Shown here: piece after piece, positions 51,451 to 64,000 of the stretch
Position numbering within the stretch: position 1 is the first letter of the stretch
How the letters are laid out: each line of letters opens with the position of its first letter
Assembly (NCBI GenBank): GCA_013420905.1
Contig: JAAXNY010000006.1
Span: 4,278,001-4,342,000, forward strand
Length of the DNA: 64,000 nt
DNA from: Collybia mongolica
Taxonomy: Eukaryota > Basidiomycota > Agaricomycetes > Agaricales > Clitocybaceae
Reading direction: 5' to 3'
The notes under the pieces: model-generated
Told to the model about the DNA's origin: nothing
Database searches by the model: none
What the model saw: the letters and a program-made list of their open reading frames with translations, nothing else
Program-made: the position numbers and the translations under genes

Positions 51451-53840
51451 TTAAAGGAGGGCGCTGCCATCTTTCCCCGAGGCGACGAGGCCCTTCCAGT
51501 CTTCTTTCCACCTGAGCAGATTAGATTTCATCTTCTTGTCGCCGAGTGTCTTGCCAATCCAGAATAAAAGCGTGTCTTCGTCTTCGGGGACGAAAAACGA
51601 GGAGAGTAGGGAGAGGACGGTTTCAAAGTTGGCAGAGCTAGCTGTAATGTGATCTGATGGTGGAGCGATTTTAGGTATAGAAGAAAAAATGATCAAGCAG
51701 CATTACATACTTCGGTATACCCAAACAATGGCCACAGCCACAGCAATGAAAACATCATAGCCCTCCAGAAGAAATGCATCCCACAGCCTCAACTGCGTTT
51801 GGAACGGCACGGAATTAGCGAAGAGAGTAATGTACCACTTGGTCGCATACGACGTTGTTGAAATCATGTGCTTTTTGAACGCGGCGTACACGTCCGGCAT
51901 CATCTGCTCTGTAATACGCTCCTGTACGTAGATGGCCTCCAGGAGGCCCGGAAATCCCGGGCTGAAGACAGAATGTAGTGAATATGCATCGTGTAGACGG
52001 ACAAGAGAGGCGTATACGCGTTCTGGTTCGAAATAGCAGAGCAGCGTTGCAGCTATAGGGCCCATGCCTTGCACGTAGCCGCAGGTTTCGCATCGGAGGG
52101 AAAAGCAATGTAGGACGTGAAATAGTGAGCGTTGGCTAGAATTGGGGTTAGGTTGCATAATTCCTGCAGAGGTGAATGAAGAAAACTCACCCTGCGCCAT
52201 ACCGCGTCCTGAACATGATATGGCCACTGATCGTGCGTGGGACGTCCAGGTCAATCTGGATATCGTACGTCGAAGGCTTGTCCAGCCCATCCCTATACTC
52301 CAACCCCAGGAGCTCCATCTCCCGTGCCCCTAACTTCGAGTACCGGGTCATGAGAAGCTCCCAGGCAGCACCACGCCAGGGATCTGGGATGCCTTTGTAC
52401 GTCCGTGGTCGTAGTTTAGATTCCTTTGAACCCTTGACAGCCCAGGTAGCCACGTTCGCGCCTTGGTCACGGGTCAGAGGCGTGAGCATCCGCGTCCACT
52501 TCGATATACGGGACGGCTCTTTAGACGGAGGAGGGACGGAGGGTAGCGCGGCGAGAGATTTGGCGGTATTTGTATGAGATGGTGGCCCCGCTCGTACTGG
52601 TGCGAGACCTTTGACAAGTGGGGAAGAGTCGAGCAGAACAAGGCGGTCATGTGAGGGGACTGCGAAAAACCCGTAACTAGCCCGGGATCCATTCAACTCA
52701 CAACAAGGCTAGTGTCTAGCTCAGGAGTACTTACCGATCCACACTTTTCAGAGTTTCGATCTCTTTATCCTCCAGGTCTCTCGTTTTCTCCGTTCCGTCG
52801 CCCAAGGCTGCCAGTGCGTTCAGTTGACTGGAGCGGCTCGTTCCAATACGTGCACGCGTCCGTTCCACACCCTCCTCATACCCGTCTCCTTTCACGCCCG
52901 ACATATCTAATTGGGCATATGTGTTCCGAACATGAAACGCGTCAAGATCCTCGCCTTCCGAAGGTACCAGAGATATCTTGCTAGACGGAGAGCTTGTAAA
53001 TGGTCCGTGTTTTAGAGGCAGTGAGTTTGGTGTCGCTGGGGCCTGAAGGGTAGGCGATGGCCGTCGGGGAGGTGTCACAGCAGGAGATGGGTGAAGTGAC
53101 GAGGGTTGAGATGGAGGGAGAGGCGGTAACGGAGGGAAGGAGGACGATGGTACGGGGGGAAGCGGTGGGTAAGCGGATGGCGCGTGGGGGATAGGGGGGA
53201 GTTCACGGTTGACAGTACCGGGTTGTGCGTCATGATGGCCAGCTTGTGAAGATCTTCGTGAATGATTTGAAGGGTTGTGGGATGTTTCCCCCGAACGGGA
53301 AGCACCAGTCGCGAACGATGAGGTTACACTTGTGCGGAATGAATGGCCGTTAGATGCTCTCTGCTCTTCCGAGTCGATAGTCGACCCCCGCATAGAAGAC
53401 GGCGCATAGCTTGACGTCGGACGCGAAAAGCGAGCCGCCCCATTCAACCCGTTGAGTGACATGGTGGATTTGATCGCCGGGGAGGCATCCTGGTCGTAAT
53501 ATGGAAGCTCACTATTTGCCAAACTATTCGGCCTAAAATATGAACTGTGACGGTTATTTGGAAGAGTGAGGCTGACAGCTGGAATCATGCTAGCACCAGA
53601 CTTTCGATTGCCCTCAGCTGGTGAAGCCTCGGCTGACCAGCTCCCTCCGGGATGCTCATCACCATACATAGAGTATATTGAGAATATCGTCGTCTGGGAT
53701 GACGGACGCTTTCCAATCGCCGAAAACCTCGACTGCGCCGCTGGGTAGGATGATGAAGTTGATGAAGTTGATGGCGATGGTGAGCTGGAATCGTGCTCTA
53801 GTGATGTTGGTGGGACTAGCTGTAGCTCTGGTGCGTCCAT
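51451..53840 (-). CDS. TBC-domain Rab GTPase-activating protein
   Basis: ATG 53840 opens MDAPELQLVPPTS. A long disordered Ser/Pro-rich region follows, with poly-proline runs (PPLPPVPSSSFPPLPPLPP) able to bind SH3 or profilin. The TBC domain begins at YKGIPDPWRGAAWELL, has the arginine finger IDLDVPRT and the glutamine finger YVQGMGPIAA, and ends near DKKMKSNLLRWKEDW. Both catalytic fingers are present, so it should stimulate GTP hydrolysis by a Rab in vesicle traffic. A longer open frame upstream begins with TTG, so 53840 is the first plausible ATG. Several introns. Confidence 0.9.
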
Positions 53841-54867
53841 CCAAGATTTCCGCGTTAACAAGGGGAAACGAACGAAATGAAAGAGAGTCGTGAAAGAAAG
53901 CGTCTCAGAGGAATTCAATGTCCATGAAAGTAAAAATGATAGCCGGCGCAAACGACATCAGACCAGCTCATACACTTTTATTAATTCAAAACACCTGTCC
54001 ATTCACACCGCCTCTTCGCCCGCCCAAACTCCCTCATACCATCATTAATCTCCAACGGCTTGAAAATCTCATTGACGTGGAGTCGTACGTCGTCACGACA
54101 TTGACACCAGGCTGACATCAAAGAGGGGGGGGAACCGACTTTTGAAACGGTCCTTGAACCGAACATCTACTTTTAAGTTATCTGATTAAACTCAATGCCG
54201 TATGCAAACAATTATAGTACGGAGAACGTCTCCCAGACAACCTCGGTCAACGGTGCTCGACATTGTATCACATCGATAAACAGCGACAAGATCCAAATTT
54301 AAGAACACATGTAAATCCAGAACGTCTTGTTGATGACCGCACACGGTACCTACCTGAAAGACGCTGCCACTTTTTTTCTGATAAACCTCTCCAAGTCCTG
54401 AGCCGCTCGTCCTAACTCTGACTGGTGCTTGTTGAACCAAAGTTATTTCAAAGCATGCCACCATTCGAGTGGATGGGCGTCTTTATTTTAAATATATCGT
54501 TTTCGTGTGTGCCTAATGATTATGGTTTCCTCAAGTTGGGACACACTTCTGGATCTCGTGAACGAATTGGTTCGCCTACGTGGCCAAATTACTCCGCTTG
54601 CACAAGATAGGACCGTGCTGTTAATATACAACCACCTCCTTCCCCTCCCTTTCCTCCTCATTTCTAACACCCTCGCGAAAGTTACATGATAGCTGATCGT
54701 CGTGATTGGCGTTTGTGGTGAGTTGAGACGCGAGGGCCTAAGCCTTGAAGTGCTTATGTAATACTAACATTGGATCACGACATTTCTCCCACGTTGACAT
54801 TTCGATCAATCGTTTTTTGCAAGCTGCAGCTTGAGGATAGAAAGTCTATAGGAAGCCCTTCATAGCT
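53841..54867. promoter_or_regulatory. Divergent promoter region between the TBC gene and NOG2
   Basis: About 1 kb. It contains a short GAT/GTT-rich patch near its left end and small frames of no recognisable similarity. Confidence 0.45.
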
Positions 54868-57201
54868 ATGGCTCCTACCAAAAAGGCCAGCTCACCATCC
54901 AAAGCTAGATCATCCTCCTCGACATCGGCATCCAAGGTTTCGCTCGCCAGGGTGAAAGGAGAGAATTTCTACCGCACCGCGAAGCAAGTCGCCCGACTAA
55001 AATTACTCAACAGTGGAAAAGCCGTTCGTGACAAGGATGGAAAGATTATTCAGGCTGCCCCGTTCCAGAAGGGTGAAGATGAGACGAAGCCAGGCAGAGT
55101 GCAGCCTGATCGGAGATGGTTTGGTGCGATCGTGTCCAGTTCTTGCTCGATTCCGGACGTTGATGCTTTTTGATATCATCAAGGCAATACGAGAGTAATA
55201 TCGCAAACAGCTCTGGACCACTTCAGGACCAGTCTCTCTGAGAGGAAGGATGATCCATATTCAGTGTTGCTCCGTCGTAACAAGCTGCCGATGGCCCTTC
55301 TCGATGATGCCGCCAATCCGAACACGCGAAAAGTTCGTTGTCTCACAAACCTTGGGTTAATATATTGAATTTAACTTCATTAATTTCAGCGTCCCCATAT
55401 TGTTGAGACTGAGCCTTTCTCTGACACGTTTGGTCCCAAGGCACAACGAAAAAAGGCTAGAATCGATGCGGGCACGTTTGAAGAGCTTTCTAAGCTGGGT
55501 GCGGCTGCAGCTGATCAGGCCGAAGACGATGCGCCCGCAATAGGTTGGGAATAAGCCGTCTCATTGTATTCCCCTCCATATTGAATTCATTAAACAGAAC
55601 CACTGGCTTCTTCTATCGTCGAGCCGCCAACCCATGCCGACTATAAAGAACCCATCTATGCCAAAGGAACATCTCGCCGAATTTACGGAGAGTTGTACAA
55701 GGTCATTGACTCTTCGGATGTGATCCTACATATTTTGGATGCTCGTGATCCCCTTGGGACACTATGTGAATCTGTCCTTGAATATGTCAAAAAAGAAAAG
55801 TCACACAAGCAAGTCGTACTGATCATCAACAAATGTGATTTAGTCCCTAATTGGGTAACGGTGCGTTCTTTTCATCCCTTTATCTTGTCAGAAATTAACT
55901 TTTACTGAAATACACCTAGGCTCGCTATATTCAACATCTTACCCCTCGCTATCCTACCATCGCGTTCCACGCATCGCCTAACCATTCGTTTGGCAAGGGC
56001 TCCCTTATCCAGCTTCTTCGCCAATTCGCTCAACTACACTCGGACAAGAAGCAAATTTCTGTTGGTTTCATTGGTTACCCTAACGTCGGGAAAAGCAGCG
56101 TTATCAACACCCTCAAAAGCGGCAAAGTCTGCCGCGTGGCCCCCGTTCCTGGTGAAACCAAAGTCTGGCAGTACATCACACTAACGCGGAGAATCTATCT
56201 CATTGACTGCCCCGGAATCGTTCCTGCCTCGGCGAACGACTCGGAAACTGCCATCGTTTTGAAGGGTGTTGTTCGTGTTGAAGCACTTCCCACTCCCTCC
56301 GACCATATTCCTGCTCTCATGGATCGTGTCAAGCCGGTATACCTCTCGCGGACGTATGATGTCCCCCTCCCGAACCCAGACGATATCACAGAAAATTGGA
56401 AACCAGAGGTGTTCTTGGACAAGCTCGCGCGGAAGAAGGGGCGGCTGTTGAAGCAAGGAGAACCTGACTTGGACTCTGTTGCTAAAATCGTGCTGAGTGA
56501 CTGGGTACGAGGGCGAATTCCATTTTTCGTGTCGCCCCCAGAGAGATCAGAGGAGTTGAATAGGGTTGAAGCCAAGAAGTTGAAGGCTCAAGGAAAAGCT
56601 GATATCAAGGGCAAAGGGAAAGCGTCCGGATCTGAGCCAGCAGTTCCTGGTGTCAAGCAGAACCTGGGGTCGATTATGCAGAAAAATACGTTCATCCCAG
56701 AGGACGTTAGGCCATTGGAACCTGAGTTTGAGGGTGAAGAGGAACTGGAAGTCCCTGATGAAGAAAGCGAAGCAGAAAAGGACGAGCCTGCAGAGGAAGA
56801 GGAGGAATTGTCGTGGAATGATGTGTTTGAAGGAATACAAGAGGAGGCAATCCCCAACGTTGACCAAGATGGTAACGAAATTGTGAAAGAAGGTATATTA
56901 AATAATCTCATTTTATTTTCGTTGCCTTCACTAAAAGCCACTTTTCTAAGCTTCTGAAGGCGAGGAGCCAAAACAGGATACGAAGGGATCCCGTATGAAG
57001 ACGAACAAGGTATGAATCACCTCTGTTTCCCTTTCTGACCCAACTCACGCGTTTTATGTTATTTCTCAATAGCGGAAGGCAGAAAATTTCTATTCTAATG
57101 CCAACGTCAAAAACAAAAACCGCAAGCAGGCAGCAATACTGAAGTCACTCCCGGTCGGCAAGAAAGGTGAGGGGCGGAGAAGAAAAAAGGGCACGACTTG
57201 A
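54868..57201 (+). CDS. NOG2: Nucleolar GTP-binding protein 2 (Nog2/Nug2)
   Basis: ATG 54868 gives [16 protein letters not shown], a basic leader, then [17 protein letters not shown] and [19 protein letters not shown]. The GTPase is circularly permuted: [10 protein letters not shown] (G4) precedes [12 protein letters not shown] (G1), GETKVWQY (G2) and DCPGIVP (G3), as in the NOG2/YlqF group. An acidic stretch ([20 protein letters not shown]) and a Lys-rich tail ([13 protein letters not shown]) end the protein. It assists late assembly and nuclear export of the 60S ribosomal subunit. Multiple short introns; stop TGA at 57199-57201. Confidence 0.94.
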
Positions 57202-57623
57202 TATTACGTCCAACCTTCCGAGATGATGGCGAGGAATCAGCGGGAAGGTACTCCGATAAGGTGTTTCCGTCTTGCTCATATCTGACTATTTCCCTCCCCC
57301 CCCCCCCTTGTAGAAAAACTTGTTTGCAGCCATAGCCTACAGAACAGAATAGCCTACACAAATCTTGAATCTGTAAGACTAGCTTCTGTCTGCTTTGAAT
57401 GGACAATGCACCCCGCTAGCTACGCAAGAAAAGATCATTATCATCATGATTCAGAAAGTATACGCGATCCAGGTAAAACGTTAGGCTATCGATGATATTG
57501 TCCCGAATCAGGCGGAAGGGCAGAAAAGTGGTCCTCCCCAAAGTGCCCCCGTGGGAACAGTGAGATTATCCAAAAAGCCATCGATAATTTGTTGGCTCCT
57601 TTCCCCCAAACTACCATCTAATC
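57202..57623. promoter_or_regulatory. Promoter region of the enolase gene
   Basis: About 420 bp between two plus-strand genes. A run of about 13-14 C residues (about 57295-57308) is the only striking element. Confidence 0.5.
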
Positions 57624-59331
<1,708 letters not shown>

Positions 59332-59769
59332 TGACGAGATTTGAACAAAGGACATTTTAGATATGAATGCGCTCGTGTCATCCATTAGTTTACTAACGCC
59401 CCGTTGTACTATGAACCAAGCCAGAAATAGAGTGTACGATCAAACTTTTGAATGATTGATTTAGGAGGGAATCCTGTTGAGGGTAGAAATGTGTTTGATC
59501 GACAATGAATCGGATTTCCTGACAGTGCGCAGCTTCTGGTGCATGTATCTCGAAATTGTGACATGACGCAACATTGGCAGAGCCCAAGCGTCCTCTTGAT
59601 CTCTTCTGATGCTCAGAGTGGCAGGCATTGCACCAAAGCCCAGTGAGAATTCCTTTGTACACACTCTTTGGGGCTGTTATGCCATCGAAGGGTCTTCTGC
59701 AATTGAATCATGTCAATACCTATTACCAACACACTTAACCTCGATATTGATCATAGGTTCCGTTCTCAC
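59332..59769. other. Convergent intergenic region, no gene recognised
   Basis: About 440 bp between the ends of the enolase and DPH4 genes. Short frames only. Confidence 0.5.
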
Positions 59770-60306
59770 TCATGATTTCATTCCATCGTCATCATCGACC
59801 TCTTGAAGTTCGTAGCCTACCCATACAGCCTCCGAACAGCTGTTACACCCCACCAAATGGTGCCCCTGCTCCATCTCCCCACTGGTAATTCTATACGCCC
59901 CTCCACAGCGGCATTTGTAGCACCACACGTCATTCTCGTCGCCCTCCCCAGCCTCCTCATCAAACTCCTCCAAAGAGATGACCTGCGCAGGCCTGGGTCC
60001 TGACGGCGCCCTCGTACGCGAAGCGTCGTACTGCGCGCGCAGATCCGGCGTCGAGAGGGTGAGATATGCGTCTTTGATCAGGGAGATGGAGATCCCACTG
60101 GTGTCTTCGGATAGACGGTGGACATTGCGGCCGGCGTTGGTTTTATCGGGGTGGAATAGTAACAGCGCCCGGTGGTATGCGATCTTGATTTCTGCTGTCG
60201 ATGCATCCCTGGGCACGGAAAGGAGTTGGTAAAAGTCGCTAGGCGCTCCTGGGGTCGCCAGTGTGTAAAATCCAGATGGCGCAGTTGAAGTCGAAGTCGG
60301 CAACAT
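59770..60306 (-). CDS. DPH4: Diphthamide biosynthesis protein 4 (J-domain plus CSL zinc finger)
   Basis: Single exon, 178 residues, ATG 60306 (MLPTSTSTAPSGF). The J-domain DFYQLLSVPRDASTAEIKIA carries the HPD triad (LLFHPDKTNAGR), which activates Hsp70. The C-terminal CSL-type zinc ribbon has WCYKCRCGGAYRI and GCNSCSEAVWVGYE, with four cysteines. This pairing is specific to Dph4/DNAJC24, which supplies electrons or iron for diphthamide formation on elongation factor 2. Intronless, unlike nearly all its neighbours. Confidence 0.93.
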   Translation of the reverse strand: MLPTSTSTAPSGFYTLATPGAPSDFYQLLSVPRDASTAEIKIAYHRALLLFHPDKTNAGRNVHRLSEDTSGISISLIKDAYLTLSTPDLRAQYDASRTRAPSGPRPAQVISLEEFDEEAGEGDENDVWCYKCRCGGAYRITSGEMEQGHHLVGCNSCSEAVWVGYELQEVDDDDGMKS

Positions 60307-60684
60307 CCAGATCGGTGATCCGAGAATGGGACGACTTCGATAAGATTATGTCAGTGTCGCTCACTAGTAATTAATATTCGGGGGGGCTCCTTCCTCTGCT
60401 TCTTGACTTCCCACATTTTACACGTCCAGCAATTTAGAGGCCCGATAGGCGGTACGTCCCATCAAACAATGAAAGTTAAAACTTGATTTCTCTAGATCTC
60501 TACCCAACAAAATATATAGAAATTACATGACATATAAATATGGCTCAGGGAACCCTTTAGCAATGGCAACTGTCGATTTTAAACAAATTCTAAAGTCTTG
60601 AAGAGAGAGAGTCTAATCTCTTGATGCAGAGATCACGCGTCTAACGTAGTTATTTGACGGAGTATGAGTCGGTGAAGATATTCA
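60307..60684. other. Short intergenic region, no gene recognised
   Basis: About 380 bp between two minus-strand genes. AT-rich around 60480-60600. Confidence 0.5.
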
Positions 60685-62119
60685 TCACGAAACAGGGTGT
60701 GGTATCGGTTGCGGATTCGTTTCGTTTGAAACAGATATGTCGCCGAGCTTCTCTTGGAGGTCGGATATAGACCTGCTGTCTGTCGTGGTTGGGTCGTTGA
60801 TGGTGTCGTCACTGGAAAAAAGTGAGCTTCTGTCAGTAGCCAAAGACCGGGAGGCTTACGATTTCCCCTTCTCAGATTTGTAGTCAACCCCATTGATTTC
60901 CTGTGTCTCCGCAGACACAACAGAGGGCGTCTCCGCTTCTTCATCCGTTTTTTCTACCCGTGTCCCATCTGGTGCAATACCGCACGCGCTGAGGGCCAGA
61001 TGCGTTGGGTATCAGGTAATACGAATAGAATGGTGCGACCTACACTACGATTTGGTCCCAATAGCTCTTGGGTTCAAACTCGTAAGCAAATTCACCCCCA
61101 AAATCACTATCTAAATGTGAAGGAGGGATTAATTCATGGAGGTCTGGGTTGAATCGCATCTAAAAATACACCATAATCAAACATCATGACTAACCAAACC
61201 CTGTTGAAGGACCAACCTTATCCCGGGTGACTGGGTCCAAAAACGGCGAGATGCCCTTATAGAAGAAACTAAGGAGCATGGGAAGATTAACCACGAGCGC
61301 GCGACCAAGTGTCTCGACGTAGTGCTGCTGTAAGATGTGAAGAACCTATACACTTCCCCCATAAGTGATCAAGTGACAAACAAAGATTAATTCACCCACC
61401 TTCCGGGCTACAGATATTGAAGGATTCGTCCGAAGCGTGGTAGATTTGTAGTCAACTATAATGACGAGAGACTCTTGTCCCGGCGGCATGAGGTCCTTGG
61501 CGCGTTCTCTGTGCCCCACATACGTCAGCAAAATGAACCAGTAGGAAGACCCAAAGTCAAACGCACAAGCACCAGACGAGATGCCGAAGCTGCCTCGGTC
61601 CCGTTTCAGTATTTTCGCGCCCAGGCCGCATGTAAATTATAGGCCTCCCATCCCGATCGAACCCGTTCAAGATTCTGCGTGCCACGTTAGCCGACGGATA
61701 TAGACGGGACTAAACGCAAGTGGTGCATACATCTTCCCCGTTTCGCTCTCTATCCTCACTTCCTCTGGAGGAATGAGGTCTGGCTTGAAGTCTCGGCGCC
61801 ACTCTATCGTTGCTTTGATGCGCTTCTGCGCGTCGGCCAAGTTCCACTTGGCGGCCCGCATGTAACGCGGCATTGTGTCCGGCTTTCCTAGCCATCGTAC
61901 TTCCCAAGGGTGGTACGGGTCGGTCGCAGGAAGGGTGAGTGTATTCGCATACTATTAAGGTATATGTGTAAGAGGGTCCAAAACCTAAAAGTCTAAACCC
62001 TGACTCGCCTCTCGTAGTGCTTGTAACTGTGCCTGTTGCTCATCCGAATAATGGTTTATAGGCGCGACTTGAGTTCCTGCGGCTGGCGTCGTGAGGACTT
62101 CATGAGTAGTGCCAGGCAT
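60685..62119 (-). CDS. CRAL-TRIO (Sec14-like) lipid-transfer protein
   Basis: ATG 62119 gives MPGTTHEVLTTPAAGTQ. An N-terminal CRAL-TRIO-N helix bundle follows, with RYMRAAKWNLADAQKRIK and the EWRRDFKPDLI block. The Sec14 lipid-binding domain holds GFDRDGRPIIYMRPGRENT, VIIVDYKSTTLRTNPS, VVNLPMLLSFFYKGISPFLD and EFGGEFAYEF-like motifs (here DFGGEFAYEF). The acidic C-terminal tail ends NPQPIPHPVS, stop at 60685-60687. It probably exchanges phosphatidylinositol and another lipid between membranes. Several short introns. Which Sec14 subclass it belongs to cannot be told by eye. Confidence 0.9.
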
Positions 62120-64000
62120 GGTAAAATAGAGAGGAAAGGTGGAAGAAAGGCGCCGTTTGATGAATCATGAGAACGGCTTTCTTACGCATCCTCTTTTGTC
62201 AATATCAAAGCCGTAAAGGGCATGTCATGTGATGTGCATCTCGGCAGCCCATTCATTGATTCAAACGTTTCCCCCTTCTCACTCTCTGCCCCGCTAGTGT
62301 TTGGGTGGTGGAAAAAAGACGAGTAATGGCGACAGCGGCTCGCCCAGGGCGTCAGCACAACGCTTCATTGACTGTACACTCAGCGTCTAGCAGAACGACT
62401 GGCACAACAAAATTCCATCTCGGATCTCGGATTCGGAACTAATGTGCTGGCGGACAGATGGTGTTGGTGGTGGTGATGGTGGCGGTGTGCCAGGCAGGTC
62501 CATTCAGGAACGTTCATGGAGGAAGGCCACAGCCATTGGTGCCCCCTACCAACCAGAATGTGGAATACAACCAGATAAGTCGTTCAACAGGCTTGAGCGG
62601 CTCGACGAAAACATTTATACACTCTAGATGAATTCAATAGCCGGATCAAATAACTTCATCTTGCATCATTTGATTTTCTGATTATATTCACCCGATAACG
62701 GCATGGGGCCTGGATGTAATACTCCGAACTCCGCAATGTCGCATGCGTATCAGTATCACCCGAGCAGCATACACCCGTAGCGTGAACGGCGTGACCCCTC
62801 TGTTCGATAGCCCTTCATAAAGCAAAGGTTGCCAAGAAAGAAAAACGGTAATCTGCACGCACATTTTTGAGGTTAGAACTCTAATAGCGATTAATATTCA
62901 GGAGGAGAAACATTACCAGCGCGGTCTCGTTGAGGAACAGCTGGCTTCAGGAGTCATCAGATGCCGTTCTCCTCCACATTTTCCAGGGTCTCAGGTTTCC
63001 ACACCCGATGTTTGTTGTCTGCTTTCTATTAGTCCCGATCAGGCCATAGTACCTGTTGAGGTGGAAGGAACTAGTACATATGCACCAGAATAGACAATGA
63101 TCGTAGGTCTGGGCATGGCAATTAGCCATGGTGCGAACTTGTCACCATACGTGACTGTTAAGGGCAAAAGATACCTCACAGTCACAACTTAAGCAGACGT
63201 CCAGGATAGCCAGGAGCGTCATTTCCTTATCCTCAGCATATTTGACCCATTCCCGAAAAACGGAAAAGTGGGGAGAGTTGGGTTCTTTTATCAGTTCGAG
63301 GGACCGTAAGATATATGCTGTTGAGGGACTGCCCCTGCCCTCGATATGGTACTCCAGGACGAACTAAGCAAGTTGCCTTTTGAAATCAAAGGGAGGGTCA
63401 GCCACATCTACCGCGGATGCCAATTCTTCCTCATGCTGTGTTGATGCACCTCGATGCCGTCTTCAATGATAGAACGTGTAAACTGCCAACAACGAACACA
63501 GAACCGAACAATGTAGCAACCAGAACAGAGTGGGTAATGGCTTCTCCCTGGGGCATTCAAAGGCACGGCAAAAAGCCCAGCCCTCTATTAGTTTCCTGTT
63601 CGTACATTTTCCCCAAGGAACATCGAACATCGGTTTGCGACATCGCTATGTACTGGACGTAGACGTTGTTTGAGAATGTAGCAGGCGCCTCGATGTATCG
63701 GTACTGAAGATGGAAGTTACAGAGACGACAGCACATGCCTGGTACCTATATGGTGAACGTTTTCCAGAGTGCCGCCCGGGGCCGAGGCGCTGGGGGCAAA
63801 TATAAAGTGTTCTTTCGTGATCGATGCTTGATCAATTACAGAAATTATTTTCGAGAAATGTCCGGTTTTTGTATGATTGTGTTTCCTCAGCACCAGAATG
63901 AGGGGAACAAGTCCTGTGTGGTCAACCGGCAGAGCGGAACGACGGCTTGTCTTGTACTTCTGACCAACACCCCTCTGTCTGCAAGAAAAAAAAGTTAAAT
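62120..64000. other. Right-edge region, mostly without recognisable genes
   Basis: About 1.9 kb. It contains a GGTGGT-rich patch (62460-62490). On the minus strand, 63175-63540 holds two possible exons, described separately. No transposon or RNA gene seen. Confidence 0.4.
63175..63540 (-). pseudogene. Possible MYND-type zinc-finger gene fragment
   Basis: On the minus strand, one exon-like frame reads HYPLCSGCYIVRFCVRCWQF ... EVHQHSMRKNW before a GT donor. After an intron ending CTTGCTTAG comes FVLEYHIEGRGSPSTAYIL ... HFSVFREWVKYAEDKEMTLL before GAG|GTATC. The Cys pattern and the FREWV block resemble agaricomycete MYND-finger proteins, but the finger lacks the full C-x2-C, H-x3-C set, and I could not find a start or an end. 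It may be a decayed gene. Confidence 0.3.

Noticed and set aside
53841..53951. Longer N-terminus for the TBC protein
   Set aside because: The extended frame opens with TTG (MRRLSF as translated); the first ATG in frame is at 53840.
57295..57308. Poly-C run as a functional element
   Set aside because: It is a single homopolymer before the enolase gene, with no other structure; likely slippage or sequencing noise.
61060..61090. tRNA B-box-like GGTTCAAACTC
   Set aside because: It lies within the coding sequence of the Sec14-like gene and no acceptor stem or A-box is present; no tRNA gene was found in the window.

Overview
The window is nuclear DNA from a filamentous basidiomycete, most likely an agaricomycete. 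Genes are dense and cut by many short (about 45-75 bp) introns. The gene families fit: a DUF6533-type membrane protein, a DUF4246 protein, DNMT1-type cytosine methyltransferases with RFTS and BAH domains, a Hog1-type MAP kinase, and a quinone-synthetase-like A-T-TE enzyme. Gene models below were built by hand from splice signals and protein-family knowledge. Where I added up exon lengths (both methyltransferases, the A-T-TE fusion, HOG1, the DUF4246 gene) the coding length was an exact multiple of three.

Layout, left to right. 1-2314 (-): ubiquitin hydrolase running off the left edge. 2315-5641: no gene seen. 5642-10258 (+): first DNMT1-type methyltransferase. 10480-18155 (-): three MOSC-domain (mARC-like) paralogues, with a 618-bp MITE between the second and third. 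18606-19225 (-): Pin1-type prolyl isomerase. 19673-21442 (+): DUF4246 protein. 21558-24132 (-): MFS transporter. 25000-26987 (-): F-box protein. 27610-28806 (-): DUF6533 membrane protein. 30270-31800 (-): O-methyltransferase. 32448-33381 (-): hemerythrin-like protein. 34632-38989 (+): A-T-TE enzyme fused to a 2-oxoglutarate/Fe(II) oxygenase. 39158-40573 (-): NADH-cytochrome b5 reductase. 40994-42792 (+): HOG1. 43885-45680 (+): glycosylated membrane protein. 46526-51141 (+): second DNMT1-type methyltransferase. 51451-53840 (-): TBC Rab-GAP. 54868-57201 (+): NOG2 GTPase. 57624-59331 (+): enolase. 59770-60306 (-): DPH4. 60685-62119 (-): Sec14-like protein. 62120-64000: mostly empty, with weak MYND-like exons.

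The right third (HOG1, NOG2, enolase, DPH4, Sec14, TBC) is housekeeping. The middle (about 21-39 kb) looks accessory: a transporter, an O-methyltransferase, a hemerythrin-like protein and the fused A-T-TE-oxygenase together resemble a small specialised-metabolite locus. That fused enzyme is my best candidate for something undescribed. The two DNMT1 paralogues share an 18-exon structure in which 16 exons have identical length, and a linker under extreme purifying selection. The MOSC trio shows stepwise duplication, with one copy having lost its membrane anchor through a nonsense codon.
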